Notes: generated by a model not told the origin, from the sequence alone. A stretch of DNA of 64,000 bases from Festucalex cinctus (GCF_051991245.1 NC_135431.1:2604001-2668000), one strand, 5' to 3'; shown: positions 37,999 through 50,174, counted from the stretch's first letter. A program made the numbers and translations.

Positions 37999-39414
37999 GT
38001 CGGAAAAAAAAGCCTTACTATACATGGTCGTTTTTTTGTCGGAAAAAAAGCCTTACTATACATGGTCGTTTTTTTGTCGGAAAAAAAAAGCCTTACTATA
38101 CGTGGTCGTTTTTTTGTCGGAAAAACAAGCCTTACTATACATGGTCGTTTTTTTGTCAGAAAAAAAGCCTTACTATACATGGCCGTTTTTTTGTCAGAAA
38201 AAAAAAGCCTTACTATACATGGTCGTTTTTTTGTCGAAAAAAAAAAGCTTTACTATACATGGTCGTTTTTTTGTCGGAAAAAAAGCCTTCGTATACATGG
38301 TCGTTTTTTTGTCGGAAAAAAAAGCCTTACTATACATGGTCGTTTTTTTGTCGGAAAAAAAAGCCTTACTATACATGGTCGTTTTTTTGTCGGAAAAAAA
38401 CCCTTACTATACATGGCCGTTTTTTTGTCAGAAAAAAAAAGCCTTACTATATATGGTCGTTTTTTTGTCGAAAAAAAAAAGCTTTACTATACATGGTCGT
38501 TTTTTTGTCGGAAAAAAAAGCCTTACTATACATGGTCGTTTTTTGTCGGAAAAAAAAGCCTTACTATACATGGTCGTTTTTTTTTGTTGGAAAAAAAAGC
38601 CTTACTATACATGGTCGTTTTTGTGTCGGAAAAAAAAAGCCTTACTATACATGGTCGTTTTTTTGTCGGAAAAAAAAAGCCTTACTATACATGGTCGTTT
38701 TTTTGGGAGAAAAAAAAAAAGCCTTACTATACATGGTCGTTTTTTTTTTGGAGGAAAAAAATGCCTTACTATACATGGTCGTTTTTTTGTCGGAAAAACA
38801 AGCCTTACTATACATGGTCGTTTTTTTGTCAGAAAAAAAAGCCTTACTATACATGGTCGTTTTTTTGTCAGAAAAAAAAGCCTTACTATACATGGCCGTT
38901 TTTTTGTCAGAAAAAAAAAGCCTTACTATACATGGTCGTTTTTTTGTCGGAAAAAAAAGCCTTAGTATACATGGTCGTTTTTTTGTCGGAAAAAAAAGCC
39001 TTACTATACATGGTCGTTTTTTTGTCGGAAAAAAAAGCCTTACTATACATGGTCGTTTTTTTGTCGGAAAAAAAAGCCTTACTATACATGGTCGTTTTTT
39101 TGTCGGAAAAAAAGCCTTACTATACATGGTCGTTTTTTTGTCGGAAAAAAAAAGCCTTACTATACGTGGTCGTTTTTTTGTCGGAAAAACAAGCCTTACT
39201 ATACATGGTCGTTTTTTTGTCAGAAAAAAAAGCCTTACTATACATGGCCGTTTTTTTGTCAGAAAAAAAAAGCCTTACTATACATGGTCGTTTTTTTGTC
39301 GAAAAAAAAAAGCTTTACTATACATGGTCGTTTTTTTGTCGGAAAAAAAGCCTTAGTATACATGGTCGTTTTTTTGTCTGAAAAAAAAGCCTTACTATAC
39401 ATGGTCGTTTTTTT
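37999..39414. repeat. Array block 6: GTCGG-linker units, copy of block 3
   Basis: Unit order and rare variants match 29,170-30,588 at an offset of about 8,825 bp, including the TATACGTGG units, the CTTCGTATAC unit, the GTTGG unit and the GGGAG/GGAGG island. It starts the second copy of the large block 3-4-5 duplication. Confidence 0.88.
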
Positions 39415-42400
39415 AACAGAATAAAAAACGCCTTACTATACATGGTCGTTTTTTTAACAAAATAAAAAACGCCTTACTATACATGGTCGTTTTTTTAGTC
39501 AAATAAAAAACGCCTTACTATACATGGTCGTTTTTTTAGTCAAATAAAAAACGCCTTACTATACATGGTCGTTTTTTTAACAAAATAAAAAACGCCTTAC
39601 TATACATGGTCGTTTTTTTATTCAAATAAAAAACGCCTTACTATACATGGTCGTTTTTTTAACAGAATAAAAAACGCCTTACTATACATGGTCGTTTTTT
39701 TAACAAAATAAAAAACGGCTTACTATACATGGTCGTTTTTTTAGTCAAATAAAAAACGCCTTACTATACATGGTCGTTTTTTTAGCAAAATAAAAAACGC
39801 CTTACTATACATGGTCGTGTTTTTAGTCAAATAAAAAACGCCTTACTATACATGGTCGTTTTTTTAGTCAAATAAAAAACGCCTTACTATACATGGTCGT
39901 TTTTTTAACAAAATAAAAAACGCCTTACTATACATGGTCGTTTTTTTAGTCAAATAAAAAACGCCTTACTATACATGGTCGTTTTTTTAACAAAATAAAA
40001 AACGCCTTACTATACATGGTCGTTTTTTTAGTCAAATAAAAAACGCCTTACTATACATGGTCGTTTTTTTAACAAAATAAAAAACGCCTTACTATACATG
40101 GTCGTTTTTTTTAGTCAAATAAAAAACGCCTTACTAGACATGGTCGTTTTTTTAACAAAAAAAAAACGCCTTACTATACATGGTCGTTTTTTTAGGGGGA
40201 AAAAAACGCCTTACTATACATGGTCGTTTTTTTAGTCAAATAAAAAACGCCTTACTATACATGGTTGTTTTTTTAGTCAAATAAAAAACGCCTTACTATA
40301 CATGGTCGTTTTTTTAACAAAATAAAAAAACCCTTACTATACATGGTCGTTTTTTTAACAAAATAAAAAACGCCTTACTATACATGGTCGTTTTTTTAGG
40401 GGAAAAAAATGCCTTACTGTACATGGTCGTTTTTTTAGGGGAAAAAAAACGCCTTACTATACATGGTCGTTTTTTTAACAAAATAAAAAACGCCTTACTA
40501 TACATGGTCGTTTTTTTAGGGGGAAAAAAACGCCTTACTATACATGGTCGTTTTTTTAGGGGGAAAAAAAAACGCCTTACTATACATGGTCGTTTTTTTA
40601 ACAAAATAAAAAACGCCTTACTATACATGGTCGTTTTTTTAGTCAAATAAAAAACGCCTTACTATACATGGTCGTTTTTTTAGTCAAATAAAAAACGCCT
40701 TACTATACATGGTCGTTTTTTTAGTCAAATAAAAAACGCCTTACTATACATGGTCGTTTTTTTAACAAAATAAAAAGCGCCTTACTATACATGGTCGTTT
40801 TTTTAGTCAAATAAAAAACGCCTTACTATACATGGTCGTTTTTTTAACAGAATAAAAAACGCCTTACTATACATGGTCGTTTTTTTAACAAAATAAAAAA
40901 CGGCTTACTATACATGGTCGTTTTTTTAGTCAAATAAAAAACGCCTTACTATACATGGTCGTGTTTTTAGTCAAATAAAAAACGCCTTACTATACATGGT
41001 CGTTTTTTTAACAGAATAAAAAACGCCTTACTATACATGGTCGTTTTTTTAACAAAATAAAAAACGCCTTACTATACATGGTCGTTTTTTTAGTCAAATA
41101 AAAAACGCCTTACTATACATGGTCGTTTTTTTAGAAAAATAAAAAACGCCTTACTATACATGGTCGTTTTTTTAGCAAAATAAAAAACGCCTTACTATAC
41201 ATGGTCGTTTTTTTAGGGGGAAAAAAAATGCCTTACTATACATGGTCGTTTTTTTAACAGAATAAAAAACGCCTTACTATACATGGTCGTTTTTTTAGTC
41301 AAATAAAAAACACCTTACTATACATGGTCGTTTTTTTAGTCAAATAAAAAACGCCTTACTATACATGGTCGTTTTTTTAACAGAATAAAAAACGCCTTAC
41401 TATACATGGTCGTTTTTTTAACAAAATAAAAAACGCCTTATTATACATGGTCGTTTTTTTAGTCAAATAAAAAACGCCTTACTATACATGGTCGTTTTTT
41501 TTAACAAAATAAAAAACGCCTTACTATACATGGTCGTTTTTTTAGTCAAATAAAAAACGCCTTACTATACATGGTCGTTTTTTTAACAAAATAAAAAACG
41601 CCTTACTATACATGGTCGTTTTTTTTAGTCAAATAAAAAACGCCTTACTATACATGGTCGTTTTTTTAACAAAATAAAAAACGCCTTACTATACATGGTC
41701 GTTTTTTTAGTCAAATAAAAAACGTTTTTTTTAGGGGGGAAAAAACGCCTTACTATACATGGTCGTTTTTTTAGTCAAATAAAAAACGCCTTACTATACA
41801 TGGTCGTTTTTTTAGTCAAATAAAAAACGTTTTTTTAGGGGGGAAAAAACACCTTACTATACATGGTCGTTTTTTTAGTCAAATAAAAAACGCCTTACTA
41901 TACATGGTCGTTTTTTTAACAAAATAAAAAACGGCTTACTATACATGGTCGTTTTTTTTAGTCAAATAAAAAACGCCTTACTATACATGGTCGTTTTTTT
42001 AACAAAATAAAAAGCGCCTTACTATACATGGTCGTTTTTTTAGGGGGAAAAAAAAACGCCTTACTATACATGGTCGTTTTTTTAGTCAAATAAAAAACGT
42101 TTTTTTAGGGGGGAAAAAACGCCTTACTATACATGGTCGTTTTTTTAGTCAAATAAAAAACGCCTTACTATACATGGTCGTTTTTTTAACAAAATAAAAA
42201 ACGCCTTACTATACATGGTCGTTTTTTTAAGTCAAATAAAAAACGCCTTACTATACATGGTCGTTTTTTTAACAGAATAAAAAACGCCTTACTATACATG
42301 GTCGTTTTTTAGGGGGGAAAAAAAACGCCTTACTATACATGGTCGTTTTTTTAGTCAAATAAAAAACGTTTTTTTAGGGGGGAAAAAACGCCTTACTATA

Positions 42401-43030
42401 CATGGTCGTTTTTTTAGTCAAATAAAAAACGCCTTACTATACATGGTCGTTTTTTTAGCAAAATAAAAAACGCCTTACTATACATGGTCGTTTTTTTAGC
42501 AAAATAAAAAACGCCTTACTATACATGGTCGTTTTTTTAGGGGGAAAAAAAATGCCTTACTATACATGGTCGTTTTTTTAACCAAATAAAAAACGCCTTA
42601 CTATACATGGTCGTTTTTTTAACAGAATAAAAAACGCCTTACTATACATGGTTGTTTTTTTAACAGAATAAAAAACGCCTTACTATACATGGTCGTTTTT
42701 TTAGTCAAATAAAAAACGCCTTACTATACATGGTCGTTTTTTTAGTCAAATAAAAAACGCCTTACTATACATGGTCGTTTTTTTAACAGAATAAAAAACG
42801 CCTTACTATACATGGTCGTTTTTTTAACAAAATAAAAAACGCCTTACTATACATGGTCGTTTTTTTAGTCAAATAAAAAACGCCTTACTATACATGGTCG
42901 TTTTTTTTAACAAAATAAAAAACGCCTTACTATACATGGTCGTTTTTTTAGTCAAATAAAAAACGCCTTACTATATATGGTTGTTTTTTTAACAAAATAA
43001 AAAACGCCTTACTATACATTGTCGTTTTTT
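39415..43030. repeat. Array block 7: TAA-rich-linker units, copy of block 4
   Basis: Same subfamily and order as block 4 but about 1.2 kb shorter, because the internal tandem duplication of block 4 is absent here. The offset to block 4 therefore falls from about 8.9 kb at the left to about 7.6 kb at the right. Four collapsed units remain, near 41,716, 41,822, 42,091 and 42,361. Confidence 0.88.
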
Positions 43031-45587
43031 TGGGGAGAAAAAAAAAAGCCTTACTATACACGGTCATTTTTTTGGGTGGAAAAAAAATGCCTTCCTATAC
43101 ATGGTCGTTTTTTTTTTTTGGGTGGAAAAAAAATGCCTTACTAGACATGGTCGTTTTTTTAGTCAAATAAAAAACGCCTTACTATACATTGTCGTTTTTT
43201 TTGGTTGGAAAAAAAAAAGCCTTACTATACACGGTCGTTTTTTTGGGGTGTAAAAAAAATGCCTTACTATACATGATCGTTTTTTTGGGGTGGAAAAAAA
43301 TGCCTTACTATACATGGTCGTTTTTTTTTGGTTGGAAAAAAAATGCCTTACTATACATGGTCGTTTTTTTGGAGAGAAAAAAAATGCCTTACTATCCATG
43401 GTCGTTTTTTTGGGAGAAAAAAAATGCCTTACTATACATGGTTGTTATTTTTTGGGTGGAAAAAAAATGCCTTACTATACATGGTCGTTTTTTTTGTCAA
43501 ATAAAAAATGCCTTACTATACATGGTCGTTTTTTTAGGGGGAAAAAAAATGCCTTACTATACAAGGTCGGTTTTTTTTCGTTGGAAAAAAAAATGCCTTA
43601 CTATACATGGCCGTTTTTCTGGGGGAAAAAAATGCCTTACTATACACGGTCGGTTCTTTGGGGGAGAAAAAAAAATGCCTTACTATACATGGTCGTTTTT
43701 TTAGGGGGAAAAAAAACCGCCTTACTATACATGGTCGTTTTTTTGGGGGAGAAAAAAAATGCCTTACTATACATGGTCGTTTTTTTGGGGGGGAGAAAAA
43801 ATGCCTTACTATACATGGTCATTTTTTTGGGTGGAAAAAAAATGCCTTACTATACATGGTCGTTTTTTTTTTTGGGTGGAAAAAAAATGCCTTACTAGAC
43901 ATGGTCGTTTTTTTAGTCAAATAAAAAACGCCTTACTATACATTGTCGTTTTTTTAGGGGGGGGGGGGAAACGCCTTACTATACATGGTCGTTTTTTTGG
44001 GGTGTAAAAAAAATGCCTTACTATACATGATCGTTTTTTTGGGGAGAAAAAAAAAATGCCTTACTATCCATGGTCGTTTTTTGGGGAGAAAAAAAATGCC
44101 TTACTATACATGGTCGTTTTTTTTGAAGAAAAAAAAATGCCTTACTATACATGGCCGTTTTTCTGAGGGGGGGGAAAAAAGCCTTACTATACACGGTCGG
44201 TTTTTTTGGGGAGAAAAAAAAAAGCCTTACTATACATGGGCGTTTTTTTAGGGGGAAAAAAACGCCTTACTATACATGGTCGTTTTTTTGGGGTGGAAAA
44301 AAATGCCTTACTATACATGGTCGTTTTTTTTTGGTTGGAAAAAAAATGCCTTACTATCCATGGTCGTTTTTTTGGGGAGAAAAAAAATGCCTTACTATCC
44401 ATGGTCGTTTTTTTGGGAGAAAAAAAATGCCTTACTATACATGGTCGTTTTTTTTTGGGTGGAAAAAAAATGCCTTACTATACATGGTCGTTTTTTTAGG
44501 GGGAAAAAAAATGCCTTACTATACATGGTCGTTTTTTTTGGTTGGAAAAAAAAATGCCTTACTATACATGGCCGTTTTTCTGGGGGGAAAAAAATGCCTT
44601 ACTATACACGGTCGGTTTTTTTGGGGAGAAAAAAAAAAAGCCTTACTATACATGGTCGTTTTTTTTGGGGAGAAAAAAAAATGCCTTACTATACATGGTC
44701 GTTTTTTTAGGGGGAAAAAAAAACGCCTTACTATACATGGTCGTTTTTTTGGGGAGAAAAAAAATGCCTTACTATCCATGGTCGTTTTTTTTGAAGAAAA
44801 AAAAAGCCTTACTATACACGGTCGGTTTTTTTGGGTGTAAAAAAAATGCCTTACTATACATGGTCGTTTTTTTGGGGAGAAAAAAAATGCCTTACTATCC
44901 ATGGTCGTTTTTTTGGGAGAAAAAAAAATGCCTTACTATACATGGTCGTTTTTTTTTTTGGGTGGAAAAAAAATGCCTTACTAGACATGGTCGTTTTTTT
45001 AGTCAAATAAAAAACGCCTTACTATACATTGTCGTTTTTTTAGGGGGGGGGGGGGGAAACGCCTTACTATACATGGTCGTTTTTTTGGGGTGTAAAAAAA
45101 ATGCCTTACTATACATGATCGTTTTTTTGGGGAGAAAAAAAAAATGCCTTACTATCCATGGTCGTTTTTTGGGGAGAAAAAAAATGCCTTACTATACATG
45201 GTCGTTTTTTTTGAAGAAAAAAAAATGCCTTACTATACATGGCCGTTTTTCTGGGGGGGGGGGAAAAAAGCCTTACTATACACGGTCGGTTTTTTGGGGG
45301 AGAAAAAAAAAAGCCTTACTATACATGGGCGTTTTTTTAGGGGGAAAAAAACGCCTTACTATACATGGTCGTTTTTTTGGGGTGGAAAAAAATGCCTTAC
45401 TATACATGGTCGTTTTTTTTTGGTTGGAAAAAAAATGCCTTACTATCCATGGTCGTTTTTTTGGGGAGAAAAAAAATGCCTTACTATCCATGGTCGTTTT
45501 TTTGGGAGAAAAAAAATGCCTTACTATACATGGTCGTTTTTTTTTGGGTGGAAAAAAAATGCCTTACTATACATGGTCGTTTTTTTG
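43031..45587. repeat. Array block 8: mixed G-rich-linker units, copy of block 5
   Basis: Matches block 5 at an offset of 7,585 bp, including its internal 1,088-1,089 bp tandem duplication (markers near 44,030 and 45,117). Longest G runs are 12-15 bases (43,957; 45,041; 45,253) and differ in length from their counterparts in block 5, which suggests these runs are the least stable part of the array. Confidence 0.88.
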
Positions 45588-48360
45588 TCGGAAAAAAAAG
45601 CCTTACTATACATGGTCGTTTTTTTGTCGGAAAAAAAGCCTTACTATACATGGTCGTTTTTTTGTCGGAAAAAAAAAGCCTTACTATACGTGGTCGTTTT
45701 TTTGTCGGAAAAACAAGCCTTACTATACATGGTCGTTTTTTTGTCAGAAAAAAAGCCTTACTATACATGGCCGTTTTTTTGTCAGAAAAAAAAAGCCTTA
45801 CTATACATGGTCGTTTTTTTGTCGAAAAAAAAAAGCTTTACTATACATGGTCGTTTTTTTGTCGGAAAAAAAGCCTTCGTATACATGGTCGTTTTTTTGT
45901 CGGAAAAAAAAGCCTTACTATACATGGTCGTTTTTTTGTCGGAAAAAAAAGCCTTACTATACATGGTCGTTTTTTTGTCGGAAAAAAACCCTTACTATAC
46001 ATGGCCGTTTTTTTGTCAGAAAAAAAAAGCCTTACTATATATGGGCGTTTTTTTAGGGGGAAAAAAACGCCTTACTATACATGGTCGTTTTTTTTGGTTG
46101 GAAAAAAAAATGCCTTACTATACATGGCCGTTTTTCTGGGGGGAAAAAAATGCCTTACTATACACGGTCGTTTTTTTTGGGGAGAAAAAAAAAAAGCCTT
46201 ACTATACATGGTCGTTTTTTTTGGGGAGAAAAAAAAAATGCCTTACTATACATGGTCGTTTTTTTAGGGGGAAAAAAAAACGCCTTACTATACATGGTCG
46301 TTTTTTTGGGGAGAAAAAAAATGCCTTACTATCCATGGTCGTTTTTTTTGAAGAAAAAAAAAGCCTTACTATACATGGTCGTTTTTTTTTAAGAAAAAAA
46401 AAGCCTTACTATACACGGTCGGTTTTTTTGGGTGTAAAAAAAATGCCTTACTATACATGGTCGTTTTTTTGGGGAGAAAAAAAATGCCTTACTATCCATG
46501 GTCGTTTTTTTGGGAGAAAAAAAAATGCCTTACTATACATGGTCGTTTTTTTAGGGGGAAAAAAAATGCCTTACTATACATGGTCGTTTTTTTTTGGTTG
46601 GAAAAAAAAATGCCTTACTATACATGGCCGTTTTTCTGGGGGGAAAAAAATGCCTTACTATACACGGTCGGTTTTTTTGGGGAGAAAAAAAAATGCCTTA
46701 CTATCCATGGTCGTTTTTTTGGGGAAAAAAAAATGCCTTACTATCCATGGTCGTTTTTTTGGGAGAAAAAAAATGCCTTACTATACATGGTCGTTTTTTT
46801 TTGGGTGGAAAAAAAATGCCTTACTATACATGGTCGTTTTTTTGTCGGAAAAAAAAGCCTTACTATACATGGTCGTTTTTTTGTCGGAAAAAAAGCCTTA
46901 CTATACATGGTCGTTTTTTTGTCGGAAAAAAAAAGCCTTACTATACGTGGTCGTTTTTTTGTCGGAAAAACAAGCCTTACTATACATGGTCGTTTTTTTG
47001 TCAGAAAAAAAGCCTTACTATACATGGCCGTTTTTTTGTCAGAAAAAAAAAGCCTTACTATACATGGTCGTTTTTTTGTCGAAAAAAAAAAGCTTTACTA
47101 TACATGGTCGTTTTTTTGTCGGAAAAAAAGCCTTCGTATACATGGTCGTTTTTTTGTCGGAAAAAAAAGCCTTACTATACATGGTCGTTTTTTTGTCGGA
47201 AAAAAAAGCCTTACTATACATGGTCGTTTTTTTGTCGGAAAAAAACCCTTACTATACATGGCCGTTTTTTTGTCAGAAAAAAAAAGCCTTACTATATATG
47301 GTCGTTTTTTTAGGGGGAAAAAAACGCCTTACTATACATGGTCGTTTTTTTTGGTTGGAAAAAAAAATGCCTTACTATACATGGCCGTTTTTCTGGGGGG
47401 AAAAAAATGCCTTACTATACACGGTCGTTTTTTTTGGGGAGAAAAAAAAAAGCCTTACTATACATGGTCGTTTTTTTTGGGGAGAAAAAAAAAATGCCTT
47501 ACTATACATGGTCGTTTTTTTAGGGGGAAAAAAAAACGCCTTACTATACATGGTCGTTTTTTTGGGGAGAAAAAAAATGCCTTACTATCCATGGTCGTTT
47601 TTTTTGAAGAAAAAAAAAGCCTTACTATACATGGTCGTTTTTTTTTTAAGAAAAAAAAAGCCTTACTATACACGGTCGGTTTTTTTGGGTGTAAAAAAAA
47701 TGCCTTACTATACATGGTCGTTTTTTTGGGGAGAAAAAAAATGCCTTACTATCCATGGTCGTTTTTTTGGGAGAAAAAAAAATGCCTTACTATACATGGT
47801 CGTTTTTTTAGGGGGAAAAAAAATGCCTTACTATACATGGTCGTTTTTTTTTGGTTGGAAAAAAAAATGCCTTACTATACATGGCCGTTTTTCTGGGGGG
47901 AAAAAAATGCCTTACTATACACGGTCGGTTTTTTTGGGGAGAAAAAAAAATGCCTTACTATCCATGGTCGTTTTTTTGGGGAAAAAAAAATGCCTTACTA
48001 TACATGGTCGTTTTTTTTGAAGACAAAAAAAGCCTTACTATACACGGTCGGTTTTTTGGGGTGTAAAAAAAATGCCTTACTATACATGGTCGTTTTTTTG
48101 GGGAGAAAAAAAAATGCCTTACTATCCATGGTCGTTTTTTTAGTCAAATAAAAAACGCCTTACTATACATGGTCGTTTTTTTAGGGGGGAAAAAAAACGC
48201 CCTACTCTACATGGTCGTTTTTTTGGGGTGGAAAAAAATGCCTTACTATACATGGTCGTTTTTTTTTGGTTGGAAAAAAAATGCCTTACTATACATGGTC
48301 GTTTTTTTGGGGAGAAAAAAATGCCTTACTATCCATGGTCGTTTTTTGGGGAGAAAAAAA
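45588..48360. repeat. Array block 9: 1,257-bp composite repeat, two copies
   Basis: GTCGG units at 45,588-46,054 followed by G-rich units to 46,843 repeat as GTCGG units at 46,844-47,311 followed by G-rich units. The offset of 1,257 bp is constant over the shared variants (for example CTTCGTATAC at 45,875 and 47,131). The composite copies the 5' part of the block 3/6 start, so GTCGG and G-rich units now amplify together as one higher-order unit. Confidence 0.85.
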
Positions 48361-48526
48361 AACGCCTTACTATACATGGTCGTTTTTCTGGGGGGGGGGG
48401 GGAAAAGCCATACTATACATGGTAAATTTTTGGGGGGTAGAGAAAAAAAATGCCTTGCTATACATGGTGTTTTTTTTGTTTTTTTTTTTGTTTTTTGTTT
48501 TTTTAAAGAAAGCCTTACTATACATG
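48361..48526. repeat. Degenerate right edge of the satellite array
   Basis: The last four units diverge: a 12-G linker, GCCATACTATACATGG, a TAAATTTTTGG linker, GCCTTGCTATACATGG, and a final T-rich spacer before GCCTTACTATACATG. Such decay at the margin is expected of units that escape homogenisation. The following AAATGACTAAAACATACG is single-copy. Confidence 0.85.
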
Positions 48527-49050
48527 AAATGACTAAAACATACGACTTTGGGATAGTACATTTAAAATGGAACATATTCATATGTTTTTGGGAACGAATG
48601 AGTTTAAAAAAAAATAAAAATCACAAGGCGAACGCTGTTAGCTTATTTTTAGCATCAAGACAACTACGAAAGGCTTTGGTTTGAGTCTTGACAGAACTAA
48701 TGTGATTACGTTGTCGATTTTTGTGACCACCCTTTGTAGGAGAAAAGCCGAAAAGCTGTGCTGAAAGTTCCGCCACCAGAAAGACAAGCGAGTGGAAAAC
48801 ACGATAAACACGATAAGCTTACGAGTTACCTTCTTCATTTGTATCTGTGATAAACTATAACGGCTATGAGCCTGCAAAAAGGAAAAACAGGAAATGTTGT
48901 TGACCACAATTTGTGTACACTGAAATCATTTTTAGATAATAAGCAGGGACAGTGAAATACTTAAGTGTTTTGTTTTATGTGCAAAAATTGAAATAAAATC
49001 CAAAAACAAAGTGAAGTCAAATGAAATTTGAAAGAAAAAAAAATACAATA
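48527..49050. other. Array-flanking non-coding sequence
   Basis: No gene is supported. An open frame of 89 codons on the minus strand (48,638-48,907) has no recognisable domain. GGGAACGAATGAGTTTAA at 48,590-48,607 resembles the terminus of the TTAA MITE at 60,179 and 63,152 and may be a solitary end. Confidence 0.5.
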
Positions 49051-49610
49051 ATTGATAGAGGATTTATAAAAAAATATATATATATTAAAAAAGTGACAGT
49101 AATTGAAAGTTTTTTTTTTGTTTGTTTGTTGTTGTTTTTTACAAATGCTTTTAGAAACGTGAGGAAATATTTTTTTTAAAGTATATTAACGTCATTTCAA
49201 TGACGCACGCAGAATATTCATAAAAATTAGTGAAAAGTGACGATAATTTGGGGTGTTTTTTTCGGGGGAATCTAACAAAAAAATTTTTATAAATATGCAC
49301 TAAAAATGTTATTGTTCAATTAATTATTTTTTTAATTATTGTTTTTTTTCCCTCTTTAAAAATTAATTTAAATTGAGATTAAATTACATTTTTATTAACT
49401 CATAGACAGCTAGTAAAATAGATTTGAGGGGGAGTAAAAAAAAAAATAGGTTAAAATTAAATTAAATTTATTTATTTATTTATTTTAAATAGTTAGGTAC
49501 GACAATTAAATTAAATTAAGTACGACAATCCAGTAAGTTTAAAAAAAACAAAACAAAAAAAATGTAATGAGGAAAAAGAAATAAATCGGTGAAATATTAC
49601 GTATGCCTTT
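49050..49610. repeat. Diverged interspersed repeat, copy 1
   Basis: AT-rich sequence that matches 51,540-51,900 in order: GATAGAGGATTTATAAAA, AAGTGACAGTAATTGAAAG, a T-run, AAATATT, ATTAAC, AATGACGCACGCAGAAT, AAAGTGACGATAATTTGGG, AATCTAA and TATGCACTAAAAATGTTATT. Both copies have the same orientation. No termini or coding potential could be defined, so the class is unknown. Confidence 0.55.
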
Positions 49611-49955
49611 CAAGTGCCGGCGCAAGTCATGGCGGCGGTGTATGATGATGGAAAGAGAACAAAAACGTATCGAGTTGGTTCGTCAGACACTTGCGAGAGC
49701 GCCGTCGTTGCATCTCATGAGCAATCCTTACGTCTCCCGCGCAGACTGATGTGACCTCGCCGTGAACCCCTTTCACCCCTCCCCACCCACCACCTCCACG
49801 CTGGCATCTTCCAAAACGTGGGCGAAGTCATCGAGAGGTTAGAGCACCGCTTTTGGATTCTGTCGTTTAGCGTCTCGCTCGCTCTTTTGCCACGGGGGCT
49901 AACCCCGACTCTCGCCATTGAAGCCGCAGTCATGAATTAAACATGCATCAACACC
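49611..49955. other. CpG-rich non-coding block
   Basis: About 350 bp of GC-balanced sequence in an AT-rich setting. A 72-codon minus-strand frame (49,715-49,933) lacks homology I recognise and has no clear splice sites, so I do not call it an exon. Candidate regulatory DNA only. Confidence 0.3.
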
Positions 49956-49959
49956 GAGA

Positions 49960-49991
<32 letters not shown>

Positions 49992-49992
49992 G
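49956..49992. repeat. (ACGC)n microsatellite
   Basis: About nine ACGC repeats, immediately right of a CpG-rich block; alternating purine-pyrimidine sequence that can adopt Z-DNA. Confidence 0.9.
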
Positions 49993-50032
49993 ACATCTGC
50001 CGATGACTCGCGTCATCTCGTGTTGTGGGCTC

Positions 50033-50142
50033 AAAAAAAAAAAAAAATTGAGCTTCTACTGGGAGAGTTCAAACGCCGGCCGCCGGCGGATCTTTTTGCT
50101 CGACCGCCGTTTGACCATCTCGACATCATCGCAGTCTGGATC

Positions 50143-50174
<32 letters not shown>

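Larger units (their letters stand above)
1..48526. repeat. Megasatellite array of 36-43 bp units (whole array)
   Basis: Head-to-tail units, about 1,200 in number, share the core GCCTTACTATACATGGTCG followed by T6-T9, a 3-8 base linker and A6-A10. The modal unit is 39 bp (13 codons), so five of six frames stay open over long stretches; the resulting proteins are pure 13-residue repeats and are not annotated as genes. Variants are shared between distant units: AGTATACATGG (makes a GTATAC palindrome), ACGTGG, ACCTGG, a TA insertion in TATATACATGG, and CATTTTTTT for CGTTTTTTT. The left end lies outside the window. The right end decays through irregular units from about 48,360 and stops at CATG, position 48,526. 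The array is strongly A/T-tract phased and likely curved. Function unknown. Confidence 0.97.

Noticed and set aside
388..48151. Over 150 open frames of 60-1,213 codons within the array
   Set aside because: All are translations of the same 39-bp repeat in different phases and strands; no non-repeat domain, start context or splice structure.
1..48526. CRISPR array
   Set aside because: Units are contiguous with no unique spacers, the linkers are short and shared, there are no cas genes, and the sequence is eukaryotic.
1..48526. Telomeric or subtelomeric repeat
   Set aside because: No TTAGGG arrays are present; TTAGGG at 61,775 is part of a hAT-type end.
1..48526. Centromere identity of the array
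   Set aside because: Subfamily blocks and higher-order repeats are compatible with it, but a 39-bp unit next to enhancer-like DNA and a coding exon gives no direct support; kept only as a test.
48638..48907. Small minus-strand gene next to the array (89 codons)
   Set aside because: No recognisable domain, AT-rich, no flanking splice or promoter signals.
49715..49933. Second exon on the minus strand
   Set aside because: Frame is open but lacks convincing acceptor/donor pairs and the peptide resembles nothing I know; left as a CpG-rich block.
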